Assembly: GCF_032062135.1 (NCBI RefSeq)
Contig: NC_092859.1
Location: 29,801,753 to 29,865,752 of the forward strand
DNA: 64,000 nt
Origin: Pyxicephalus adspersus
Lineage: Eukaryota > Chordata > Amphibia > Anura > Pyxicephalidae
Reading direction: 5' to 3'
Positions 18,020 through 28,908 of this stretch are shown piece after piece; positions within the stretch are counted from its first letter, which is position 1, and the number at the start of each line of letters is the position of its first letter. The translations under genes were made by a program, and so were the position numbers. The notes under the pieces are model-generated. The model saw only the letters and a list, made by a program, of their open reading frames with translations. It was not told the DNA's origin and ran no database searches.

Positions 18020-21000
18020 ATGAAGGTGGTCCTGGTTCTTCTGCTGAGTGTCACTGTGGCAGTGGCTGCACCTCAAGGTAACAGTACAGTTGTATTTAAC
18101 CAGTGTGATGTAGCTTCAATAGTTTTCATTTTCAGACTTTTTCACTTTTTTCCACCTGGAAATCCTGCAAATGTCATAATCCCTGTCCTCAGGCCACTCA
18201 CTTCTTCGTTCATGCATCATACAGTGCTTAGTTGTTGGAAAGGATTGTGAAGGATCATTTCCAACGAAAAAAATTGCGCGTGTGTATGCGGTCTAAGAAG
18301 TAGCAGTAAAGAACAACCATTGTGTGATAAGAAGAACGATTGTGTGGTAATGGAGAGCAGAAAGCAGATTCTGAGTATATAATTAGTAAAAAAAAAAAGC
18401 TGTTCCCATGTACAAATAATCACAAATATGAAAATATTTTCCTCCACACATATTGCTAAAAGTTTTCACATTAGGCTAAACTCTTACATAATATATTATA
18501 CTTATAACATATACCTTTCCTTTAAATGACGCGGTGTTACTGTTATCATAGATTGTTTCTGCAACAATGTACTCTAGCAGGGCATGCTTGACTGTGGAAT
18601 GAAAGTTTTTTTTACAATTAGCTTGACATATAAATCAAGTAGTTTGAGCAGATACAGTGGCAGATGGAAATTGGTCAGAAGTCTGGTAAAGCAAAGCTAA
18701 ACTGTGTGGGGTTGCGAGGTCAGGTGACGTAACCCAGTATTAATAGGAAAATGGGATCACTGCGTATGTATGAGATCGGCACTTTTTCCCATAGCAGGAG
18801 AAAGCCCCTTTTGCACATGCCTGAGTTTGGACATATGCAGAAGGAGCAGCCTGAAGTCTCTGTGGATACGTGACATATGTATCCCATGAGGCTCTGCACT
18901 CCTATTCAGTCTTTACTGCCGTGGCAATAAAACAAAAACAAACAATAAGTTTGATTTTGTTTTTTTCAAAAGCTCATTAAAAATTAAGAGAGAATAAAGA
19001 TGATACAGAAGCATAAAATTGGCCAGTAGCAGAAGCAATACCTGCCTGAAATGTACTAGGGGGAAACAGAACAGACGGGGGGTATTTATTTTGACCATAG
19101 ATGTGGGGGCAGTTTTAAAATCTGCTTCAGCAACATTAGGTGCCTAAACATTAACATGACTGTGACTACCTTAAAATACTGAATGCCCAGTTTCTTATAT
19201 CAATGGAATTTTACTTCTCTGTGGTATGAGCATATTTCAAGATCACAATGCCAGGATTCATTAGGGTCAAATTGTGAAAGAGTGGCGTCATTTTTACATG
19301 TGGATTGGCCACCACAATCCAGACCTTAACCCCACTAAGAATCTTTAGGATGTACTGGAGAAGACTTTACACGGCAGTCCAACTCTCCTATCATCAATAC
19401 AAGATCTTTGGGAAAAACTAGGAACAAGGAAATAAATGTGACTTTGCATAAGCTTATGGAAAAGGTACCACAGTGAATGCATTCCCTAATAAATATTACA
19501 TTGTCACTTTTTGTCCAGGCAGTGTAAAATGATGTAATATACTGTATGCTGCTGCAAACAAATTACCAAAAGAAAAAATGGTAAGTTACAAGTGTTATAC
19601 CTGGGTATAACAAAAAAACCCTATCATAAAAGGCAAGAAACCCACTGCAATCAAATGAAAACGCCAAATTCCCACTCCTTGAAACAAAACCCCAAAGCTT
19701 TTTTTGTTAAAATTCTTGCAGCAGAAACAAAGATTTAATGAACACATAGAAACTTAATTCTAGTCACCACTGAGCCACCAACACAGTTCAGGAAGTAAAA
19801 TAAAAGGTAATGTTGGATGATGTCTGAAAAAATTTTGCAACATCCTCCCCAGAGCTGTAAATGACACATTACTTGTATGTGCTTATGAAAAAAACATCTG
19901 ATGGTAGCCGTCCGTGTTCTGGCAGCATTGTTCTGAATATAAATAAAGAATGGTAGTTGGGTTTGACAATATGGTTCTGGTTTTGTACAGATACAGAGTT
20001 TTGTTACATAGCATAGATGTTTTGCAATCCTCCAGCACACAATGCATTTTCATGTATTAGGACCCATAAAGACCTATTTGCACATTACAGGATACTGGCC
20101 AGTCTAGAATCAGGATTTGTTGGTAGGATGAACACTGCTTAGCTGTGTAACATCTACTATATACACTCACTGAATTACATGCATCATCAGAGGTAAGTAA
20201 CAGTCAAAGTTGCATTCATTCCAGAAACAACAAACTAATACCATCTCATCTCAAGAACAGGAAATAATTCACCTGCACACAGCTCGGTCAGGATCTCCTG
20301 TGCTTGTGTTTCAATCCAATCACTTCCAAAGTTCTCACTGCATAGAAATAAAAAAAAAGGTGTCTCTCTCCAAAAGAAGGGAATACCCCCTGAAAATGCC
20401 ACTTATGGTGAAATGCGTAGTGAAGAGCTTAATGCATTGACGTGACAAAAATAGAGCACAGTATTCATTTGATGTGTAGCACATGTTGATGTCGGCTATC
20501 ATAGATAGTTTTTTTGTGTTCAGACATTTGTTTTTTTTTAATTATTTTTAGTATTTTATTGAAATAACTAACAGTCTGCACCATTTTTGGGGGTCAGGAC
20601 TTCATCCAGCAGGAACTGAAGGGAGACAAACATTGGCAGCATACACTAAATAGCCACGAAAACAGAGATACGTTAAATGTGTTTATTTCAAAGTGCATGC
20701 ATACAAGATATAGCAATCAATAGTGATAACACATCACATATGCATCAGGCAAGAAATAAACAGAACAGAGCAAGGTGAGGATTTCAAAGAGCAAGTGGTC
20801 AGAGCACCAGCAAGGTTTCAAGTACAAATCTTCAGGTGCAATGCTAAGGCAATGAGAAGTTAGTGAAGCCAAAATATATAGCTCTACTAATAAAAAGCCA
20901 GGGGTGTTGCCAAACCAGGAGGTGACTGCAGCAAGCCGCCTGCTAGTTGCAAGGTGTGCTAAACCCCAGTGACACCAGCAGGTGACATAGGGAGCTGAAG

Positions 21001-23361
21001 GTTTCCTGACATGGGGCTCCTTTTTTGGAAGAGCACATCTATTTTTTATATTTGTTTGTGATGAGAACTTTAGAAGTGACAGAGGCACAAGAGATCCTGA
21101 CCCAACTGTGTACGTTGTTTCTGGGCCAGGAGATGAGATGGTATTAGCTCGTTGTTGCTGAGTCGGTGAGTGTAAAAGCTCATTTGATTAAGTTTTTTTG
21201 AAATTTGAAAAAGTGAAGCGAGGAAGGATATACATCTACATATACAGATCATCGGATGTTGGATTCTGGATTTATTTTTTGTTTATTTTGGAACATTGAG
21301 AATTCTGTTAGAAGCGTTGGACAATCTTTGTATTATTATAGCGCCACTTTATATTAGATACATTTTTATACATTGGATACAAAAACTCCAACTTTCTAAA
21401 AGGACCATTTTACCAAGATGTTACTATTCCCAACAATTATTTCATACAATAAAATTATTTATCTCATACATGTGCTTCAAAAGTTCAATACAATGGCATT
21501 TTATACATGTGCAGCCACATCTTTGCTTGATCATGATAATAATTGAGGATTTTGGTTCTTTCCCTCAGACCGATGGATTAATGGCTATGACCAATATCTC
21601 CATTATCAATGTCCGAGCCACCAGAGCATCAGTATGGTCATCAGGTAAAATTCCTTTTTGCAACTTGCAAGAATTGTCATGGAGGTTAAGATTAGTTTGG
21701 TTCATTATACCCCATGTGAGTGCCAATTTTTGATGATAAGAATCATTTTCTGCTGCTTTCAGTGAACATTTCTAATGTAACTCCCCTAAAACTGGCACTT
21801 ACCTAACCTTCTCTATACTCTTTTATTTATTAGTGTTTGTGTAAATAGAAGAATTATTCATTGACCTCTTTCCTTTATAATCTATTAGCATGCATGATAA
21901 TAAGTATGAAGACCGAGTTTGGGACTTTAGCTGTCAGAACACTTTCAGTGCTGCATCTTGTTCCTGGACAGGATACGTCAATGACTTTGACCAAAAGTTC
22001 ACTTTCATCTGCCCATTCGGTTCTGTCATTAGTGGCATGGAGAGCTATCATGATGACAAGACGGAAGACAGGAGGTGAGTAATGTAATGAAAACACTGAA
22101 CAGATATCAGTAATGATTTCACTAGCAAAGGCTGGATCATTTTAAACAAAACAAAATTTTTCTTACAGAACCTAGGACATTGGTAACATCTTAATTTTTA
22201 CAGGTGGAAGTTTCTTTGCTGCCAAGGAGAGGTGCCCGCTACCCGTAACTGCAAATGGAGTGGATATGTCAATGACTTTGATGCCTACTTGAGATGGGAT
22301 GCAGCTCCTAACAAGTACCTGACCGGTGTGCAAAGCTACCATGATAATTATAAAGAGTATGTATTTTACTCTTCCAGTCATATACATTTCTTATCAATAA
22401 GAATTGTTTGTTAGAGAGAGAGTCATTATGAGAACAGCCACCACCACTTTCTCAGTAATGGTTCTATGGAACCAAAGGGTATCTTTAGAAGTAGCTAGGG
22501 GTCCCTTAAGCTAAGGGGTCTATCCTTCCTTCCCCCCTTCATGAGGGAGGAAAGGATAGAGAGGAACTTCTCACCAACATGCATTGTAAGTGTTCATTGT
22601 GTTAGCTGGTGTAGGAATACCCTAAGATTTTCACAGTCTGTGTTCCTTTTCTAGTTAATATTTTTTTAATGTCATGAATTTGTACCATATAGATCACAGA
22701 AGTATTATACACTGCTCAGTTCTGGGTGTCATACTCCATGCATACCAATCACGTACCAATCACCAATGCTATGTTCCATGAACAGTTTCATGATAGATTT
22801 TTGCAGAGGTTCCCTGATACCTGAAAATATTTTCAAGAATTATTTGCAGGTAAAAAGGTTGAGAAAGTCAATTTACCGCCTTATGGTTGGAAATCCTGAG
22901 TATTTATGAGTGAATCTGCCCTGGTTTGGTTCATTTGGGGCTTATGGAATCCTGCTGGGAAAATCTGCAAATCCCAAACTATGCTGTAATAATTTAATTA
23001 AAAAATATATAAATGGGACTTTGAAGACAACATGGGATATCATCTTGGCCTAAATACAGCATTAGCCCTGCTATCAGCGTCGTTTCATGTGTAGTTTGTG
23101 AACTGAATTTTTTATTACCACACTGCATTGCCCCAAAAGTTTAAAAAAATACAAAAGAATTAATGGAAATACCTTTTTTACGGGTTCCATTATGCAAACG
23201 CTGTAAATTGTGTACATAGTAGGTGCTGGTTCCTCATATACTGCACCAAGATGTAAAATGTTTGCATTTGTTGTTTCTTTATCATTTCATACAAATTCTT
23301 CATGCGTTGTGTTTTTAGGGACAGACGCTGGAACTTCCACTCCTGTGAGAAGAGGGCATGA
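18020..23361 (+). CDS. Dermatopontin-like secreted protein, tandem copy 1
   Basis: Five coding exons: 18020-18077, 21569-21644, 21889-22074, 22204-22356 and 23319-23361 (stop TGA). Together they give 171 aa in one frame with GT/AG at every junction. Residues 1-17 are a hydrophobic signal peptide (MKVVLVLLLSVTVAVAA). The mature part carries the dermatopontin-family pattern of repeated D-R-x-W-x-F-x-C units (EDRVWDFSC, EDRRWKFLCC, EDRRWNFHSC) and YVNDFD repeats, with eight cysteines. It is slightly shorter than mammalian dermatopontin (about 200 aa). The family comprises extracellular matrix proteins that bind decorin and collagen; some invertebrate members are agglutinins, so the function of this copy is open. 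It is about 89% identical to copy 2 by eye. It lies between BRAF and NDUFB2, away from where mammals keep DPT. Confidence 0.88.
19225..19526. mobile_element. Tc1/mariner-like remnant in intron 1 of dermatopontin-like gene 1
   Basis: The decayed frame reads a transposase-like stretch around CACCACAATCCAGACCTTAA and CCCACTAAGAATCTTTAGGA. It ends in CACTTTTTGTCCAGGCAGTG followed by TA, a typical Tc1-like right end. Stops interrupt it. The left boundary is not clear. Confidence 0.5.
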
Positions 23362-23763
23362 GCAAAGGAAATCCTGCTCTAATATTCTGGCAAAACTGGA
23401 GCCTTTATCACAAATGAAATACCTCCTCCAGCCTCGTGGAGGTGTAACAGTTTCTTCTTGTATTTTGTGATGTAATTCTAGTGTTTTGTAAAATGTAATC
23501 TAAGTTTTGAAAGATGATTACTAATTTACACTTCTTGAACCCACATTCATGCCTTTAAAATGTCTTATAAAGAATATGAAAATTCTGGGCTGTACATTCG
23601 TTTATGCAATGCAAGTTTGTCTAAGAGTTAACCAGTAGTAGACCGGAGGTGTACTTCTACCTCTTTTTTTTGTACAAGGAAGGGAAAAAAAAAGATTTCA
23701 CACCTTTGCCTTGCCATTTACACATACAATTGGCTCATATACAAATATAAAGCAAAGTGAGGC

Positions 23764-23885
23764 AATAAAAGAATAAAATGGACATCTTTAAAGTTTGCAT
23801 ATTATAAGTTCTTCATATCATTCATATTCAGTATCAATAATGAATAGCAGTTGTTTGTGATTGTCATTTCTCTTCATGCAATAAA
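23764..23885 (+). other. Poly(A) signals of dermatopontin-like gene 1
   Basis: AATAAA at 23764-23769 (with AGAATAAAATG just after) and another at 23880-23885. They lie 400-520 bases after the stop codon. Which one is used is not determinable from sequence. Confidence 0.5.
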
Positions 23886-24009
23886 GATGCCCATTCTTCT
23901 TGGCAAAAAAACCTCGCAAGTGACAGCCTACACCTTCTAGTTATGGACAAAAGATACAGAGACCCATTACCTACCTGTTCTCCAGGTCCTGTCCCACATC
24001 AGATTAGTG

Positions 24010-25575
24010 AGAATTAGTTTGCAATCTCAGAACTGGGTTAATTTAGAACTGATATACTCCACAATACCACTGAACTCTATCCCATGGATTCAGAGAAAGA
24101 ATTTAGACCCAGAGCTCTTGCCCCATCCTTTTATTGGAGCTTTGTTAAGGGTGTTTATGCTGATGACTCGTAGATTTAATAATATATTGTCTTCTCCAAG
24201 TCCTCTCACCCCAATGTTGTCCAGCCCTGCATTCCCACCAGGTCTCTCAAATGAGTTTCCTAAATCATAGCGAGAGGATCGAAAACTACTGGCGGGCCAT
24301 TTTTTTTATCGGGGGCAGGTTCAAAGACAAACAAGCACTGCAAGCCGAGAATGAAGGCAAAATATTACCGTGGTGGTCCTATTTCCAATTAAGACATTTC
24401 CTCCATTCTTTAGACAAGAATAGATTATGCTGCAGACAAACAACTATGTTTGAAAAGCTGTGCCAATCCACTGGACCAATAAGGCATACAATATCACAAT
24501 CTATATACATATCTATATGATATACAACCTAATTTCAGTCCCCCTGGACACCCCGGCGGATCGTTTTCGTTTGCAGTTGGAGTTAGATCTGGGGATGGAG
24601 TTTGCGAATGGGAAAATATCAACATAATTACGAGCAAAGGTTCACAAAATGTGAACATACAAGATAAATCACTCACAAGATGGTACAGAGTGCCTCTAGA
24701 CTTCACCGTCAAAATGACTCAAAATGCTGGAGATGTAAATCTGCTGAAGGCTCTTTTCTACACGTGGTGGAGCTGCCCAAATATTCAACCTTTTTGGGAT
24801 AAAGTTATCATTTTGTTACCGAAAATTACAGGGTAACATGATATTACAACCCCAGCGCAAATTCTGCTACACCACACTCACAAAACACCACAACAATATA
24901 AAAAACACTTCTATTCTTTGTTTTGAATGCCGCCAAATTGTTGATTCCGAGACTATGGAAATCGATGTCTAGACCAACCTTACGTGAATGGTTTGGTCAA
25001 ATTGATCATATATCAGAAATGGAGGAAATGATTCATGCTTTCCAGGATGCTATAACAAAATATTATACCACTTGGGCCTTATGGTGGAACTTTCATGACT
25101 CCCAAGAATATAGAAATATGTACAATGATACTTCATAGAGAGTCCATTCTGCTGAAAGATACAAATATTTGCTTCTGCACAATATCCCCTCCTTTTTTCT
25201 GTCATTCTTTCTGTCTTTCTCTATCCTAAAGCCACAAGGGCAAACGGAAAAGCGCAACATCTTAACCAATTTACTATTGTTGTTTACCCTTTATAAGGTG
25301 GCTGTTCTTGCAGTTTTTTTACATGTTTATTTTGTTTTTTTACATGATTACGCCTGTTGAAACATGAAAATATATTATAAATATGAAAAGACATGTATGT
25401 TTATCCATTGTAATTGTATTTGACAATATGTACGTATTTCTTGCAAATGTAACATACTGTACACTGTTATTTGCTATTTCAATAAAGCTTTATTTAAAAA
25501 AAACAAATGTAACATACTGTACACTGTTATTTGCTATTTCAATAAAGCTTTATTTAAAAAAAAAGAATTAGTTTG
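24010..25575 (+). mobile_element. 5'-truncated L1 LINE with 12-bp target site duplication
   Basis: The insertion (24022-25563) is bounded by the direct repeat AGAATTAGTTTG at 24010-24021 and 25564-25575. The interior reads, across frameshifts, the C-terminal part of an L1-type ORF2: RWYRVP, then HTWWSCPNIQPFWDKV-like residues around 24740-24810, then LLIPRLWKSMSRPTLREWF at about 24940-25000, ending near 25138. A 3' UTR and an AATAAAGCTTTATTT plus A-tail follow. The frame breaks make it a dead copy. Confidence 0.85.
25444..25563 (+). repeat. Exact 60-bp tandem duplication of the L1 3' end
   Basis: The units 25444-25503 and 25504-25563 are identical: each begins CAAATGTAACATACTGTACA and ends AATAAAGCTTTATTT plus eight As. 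The poly(A) signal and A-tail are therefore present twice in a row at the 3' end of the element. Confidence 0.95.
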
Positions 25576-25745
25576 TATCATCACCTATGAGCTAGTTCAC
25601 TTGGCAGGTGAAGAACAAGAAGAGGGCATTAAAGGTAAGCAATGGTCAGCACATGCCACACACACACAAGGAAGAACGAGCCGTACCATCACCCACTGCT
25701 GGGGAATAGAGGACATGTGGTCCATGCACAGGAAAAAATAATCCC

Positions 25746-26072
25746 CTAGCACTCCAGCCTTTGCAGCGCTAGGTCCTAGGTTCGAATCCCAGCCAGGGCA
25801 CTATCTGCATGGAGTTTGCAGGTTCTCCCCGTGTCTGCGTGGGTTTCCTCCGGGTACTCCGGTTTCCTCCCACATCCTAAAAACATGCAGTTAGGTTAAT
25901 TGGCTTCCCCCTAAATTTACCTTAGACTACAATAATGACATATGACTATAGTAGGGACATTAGATTGTGAGCCCCTTTGAGGGACAGTTAGTGACACGAC
26001 TATTGACTTTGTACAGCGCTGCGTAAAATGATGGCGCTATATAAATACTGTGTAATAGTAATAATAATAAAA
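25746..26072 (+). mobile_element. tRNA-derived SINE, plus strand
   Basis: It has a partial tRNA-like head with a clean RNA polymerase III B box, GGTTCGAATCCC, at 25779-25790. The shared core GCATGGAGTTTGCAGGTTCT and TTTCCTCCCACATCC follows, then GCGCTATATAAATACTGTGT and a TAATAATAATA tail. The A-box end is truncated compared with the copy at 41996-42290. Confidence 0.75.
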
Positions 26073-26790
26073 AAAGCTTTATGTATATACACACACATAC
26101 ATCATACAATGCTATGCCTGAACAATATAGTTTAAGGCTGCTGTTATGTACGTTTTCTGCATGACAGAAATGCCTGTTGATCTTTGCAGAAATCCAGTGA
26201 CCTTGTTTCTGTGTACTTAGCTGGTATGTTGAGATTTCGGCTATCTTTTGTGAACTAGAGAACTCCCCACTCTTATGTATTAGAGATTAGATATGTAGGG
26301 AGGCCAGGAGGGCGGTCTAGGGTGACAACATTGCTCCTCTTTATATAAAGAACACTTGTCATTCTACCATGTTCCTGGCAGGATCACCGGGTGAAATCTA
26401 AGGAATAAAGCCTTAAGTTAGAGAACCAATGCAACCACCCCATCTATAGACTGTTTAACTGCTATATATGTCATGTTTGGGTTTACATACATTATAACAT
26501 CTTTACATGTAAAAATAAAAAAAGTGGTTAATGTGGCTACCAAAGCTATACAGAACTGGGAATGCTAAGTTTTAATAAAGTTTACTGTACATACAAATAC
26601 AATATTTATACACCTTGCTAAAGAAAATATATATCAAACCAACTATTACATTTTGTGAATCCAATAAAAAAAGCAAACTTTAAACTTGGCCTTTAGCACC
26701 CAGCATTGGCCTCTGGCTTCCTAGAATCACCCAATAATCTTGTTAAAGGAAGTCTTTTATCCAAAGTTACGTCCACACTTTGAATTGCCC

Positions 26791-26882
26791 CACAGATTGC
26801 CCCATGATATGTTGCTGTACATACTTTCAAGTCACTGACTTACCAGTGGTCATTCAGGTTGGAAATGTTTAGGGGTAATGTA
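26791..26882 (+). promoter_or_regulatory. 92-bp strongly conserved non-coding block, copy 2
   Basis: Matches 15582-15673 at 90 of 92 positions; the differences are A/G at the 59th base and G/A at the 81st. It lies about 2 kb upstream of the TATA box of dermatopontin-like gene 2. It is a candidate enhancer, or a structured or primary transcript; the sequence alone does not decide. Confidence 0.45.
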
Positions 26883-27537
26883 GAGGAGTGGTGTAACAAT
26901 TATATTAAAAACCATATTTATAAATGTTTACATTTTGTCCATTAAACCACTTTTTAAAATGCATCTGTCAACTTTAAAATCTTAATATAATAGAGGTAAA
27001 AGGTAAAAAAGGGGATGTTTTTGGGGCATTAATTGGTAAACACATATAATTCTATTAAAAACAGACTTTATTCTGATTACAACAACATAGCTATATTATA
27101 ACAATCAGGGATGTAAATCGGCCTAATAACATCACAAAACATAAAATTTCCAGCATAAATCACATGTACCTCCAGATAAGCTCAACACGTTTCAGGGTTA
27201 ATACCACTTCTTCAGGAGTATACAAAGGAATCTTAAATACTAGTGATGAGACACCACGTATTCAATATCAAATCTGTCCAAACCAAGAAGAAGCCAAGCA
27301 GCAGCTTTGTCTAAAATAGAATCTTAGAGACTTTGTGACCACCGCTACAACATTTGGTCAGATGAAGGGCACAAGAGATTATCCAAAGCACTTTTTCTGT
27401 AAAAAGAGTTTGTAAGCCTCTTTTACAGTTACTGGGTTTAGAAAGCAGAATAGCTAGCATGGTGGAATGTCCTTCTAAGGATGCCATAATTGGGTATATT
27501 CTGAAAATAGTAATTTATGCCTCTGGTTTTAACACTA

Positions 27538-27829
27538 AGGCTGCATACACACATGCAATATTTGTCTAACTCCAACAACTGCACGCAGCATGAATGAATG
27601 CTATACATACAGCACCGTTCTGCTCTATGGAGAGAGAAGCGAGAGAATAACGGAGTGGCACCCTGCTGTGCGCGCTCCCTCTTCACTTTCATTAAGATCG
27701 TTTGTCCATCGTCCGGACAACCATACACGGACGATGGACGACGGGTGCTGTACACACGCCAGTTTCTTGTCCGATATTGGCCCTGAGACGAATATCGAAC
27801 GAGAACCATTGGGTGTGTGTACGTAGCCT
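27538..27829. mobile_element. Family A MITE (Harbinger-like ends), copy 1
   Basis: The left end AGGCTGCATACACACATGCA and the right end GTGTGTGTACGTAGCCT are inverted repeats. The interior shares CAGCACCGTTCTGCTCTATG and a GTCCATCGTCCGGACAACC-like imperfect palindrome with the copies at 36464, 47403 and 50916. Open frames on both strands are chance reading of the palindrome. Confidence 0.65.
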
Positions 27830-27837
27830 AACACGGT

Positions 27838-28052
27838 GGGACTGATTTATTAAAATTCTCCAAGACTGGAGAAGATAGACTATAAACCTGGGTGAAACAG
27901 CAAACCTGGATGGATTTCTTAAAAGTAATTTGCTATTTGATAGCAAATGTTTTTAATCCTGGACCAGATCCACACCAGATGTGCTGGATCACCCAGGTTC
28001 ATCGATAAAATGTATCTTCTCCAGTCTTGGAGAGTTTTAATAAATCAGCCCA
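27838..28052. mobile_element. Family B palindromic MITE, copy 1
   Basis: The left end GGGACTGATTTATTAAAATT and the right end TTTTAATAAATCAGCCC are inverted repeats. Next inside are CTCCAAGACTGGAGAAGATA and its complement, then CACCCAGGTT-type arms around a core with TTTGATAGCAAATG. Four more copies are in the window. Confidence 0.7.
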
Positions 28053-28816
28053 GTGACTCAGGAAATTCATGATTGTTATTTTACAAAAATTTAAGTGTAC
28101 ATTCATGTGCCATTATGAGTAAAGAATCCAGGGATTTCCAAATCAGTGAGCCCAGCACTATCTCTGTTGGTTGTACCTGCTGACTGGAATGACTCTTCTA
28201 TAGAACTTGACTTGATCAGATGCATATATGTAATCTGATGTCCTGCTATTTAGATTAATATCAAGAACACAGCTATAACCTCGAGCCTAGATAGTTTCCC
28301 AAGAGTCTCTGAGTTCATTCTGGGTTCCTTTTCTATGGGTCACCTCCCCTATGCTACTAACAACTGCTTGCTGGTTTCACAACCACTTTTCTTCAACACC
28401 AAAAAGCCCTACTTACATGATGGTTTAATCATGATCAGTTCTCATAACAAGTGTAAGAATCTTACCTGTCCCCTACAAGATGCTGAATTTGTCATAACAA
28501 TCTGCAATCTGACCAAAACCCAGACCAATACTATTTTTAATGCAGTACACCATAACACCCCAACATGCAGAGGGGGTCCATTGACACCTGCTATTCAATG
28601 CACGCTGCATTAACACATTGTTGGGGACTGGGTGCGGTGAATTAACCTTGAGAATTTCAGCAACCCTTCAATAGCTTGGTGACACGCTTCGTAATGTATA
28701 AACTGAGAGCTGTACTGTCAATCATGTTATTTGTGACCTTCACTCCTAACCCAATGCTGATATTAGAGGCGATATCTGAGGGACAGGTAGTTAATGTATA
28801 AGAAAACATCTCAATT

Positions 28817-28822
28817 TATAAA
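28817..28822 (+). promoter_or_regulatory. TATA box of dermatopontin-like gene 2
   Basis: TATAAA lies 87 bases upstream of the start codon at 28909, in a promoter closely matching that of gene 1 (shared GATATCTGAG and GGTAGTTAATGT-type sequence). Confidence 0.65.
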
Positions 28823-28908
28823 GCCGCTGAACCTGAAAATACCAGCTACTCCAAATTTTCAACATCTCATCATAACATCAGGATCAGGACATCTCCAATA
28901 ATAAAGTC

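Larger units (their letters stand above)
26140..28816 (+). repeat. Upstream half of a tandem segmental duplication, copy 2
   Basis: The counterpart of 14925-17943. Two transposable elements at 27538-27829 and 27838-28052 interrupt it and are absent from copy 1. The stretch at 27060-27245 (AACACGTTTCAGGGTTAATA) looks like part of another dispersed repeat but was not classified. Confidence 0.8.

Noticed and set aside
20385..20450. GAAATGCGTAGTG-type motif, also GAAACGCC at 40650 and the reverse CACGTTTCAGGG at 27187
   Set aside because: They look like pieces of a dispersed repeat with a conserved GAAACGCGT stretch, but the fragments are too short and unlike each other to define an element.
20717..21088. 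123-aa minus-strand open frame in intron 1 of dermatopontin-like gene 1
   Set aside because: No domain, no homologous frame in the paralogue, low-complexity composition.
25441..25560. Possibility that the 60-bp duplication is a line-copy artefact of the displayed sequence
   Set aside because: The repeat unit starts three bases into the line, the preceding bases differ (TTG against AAA), and the supplied translation reads through both units, so it is in the source data. Raw reads would still be the final test.
27590..27946. Several overlapping open frames on both strands
   Set aside because: All fall in the family A and family B MITEs; palindromic GC-richer DNA gives chance frames on both strands.
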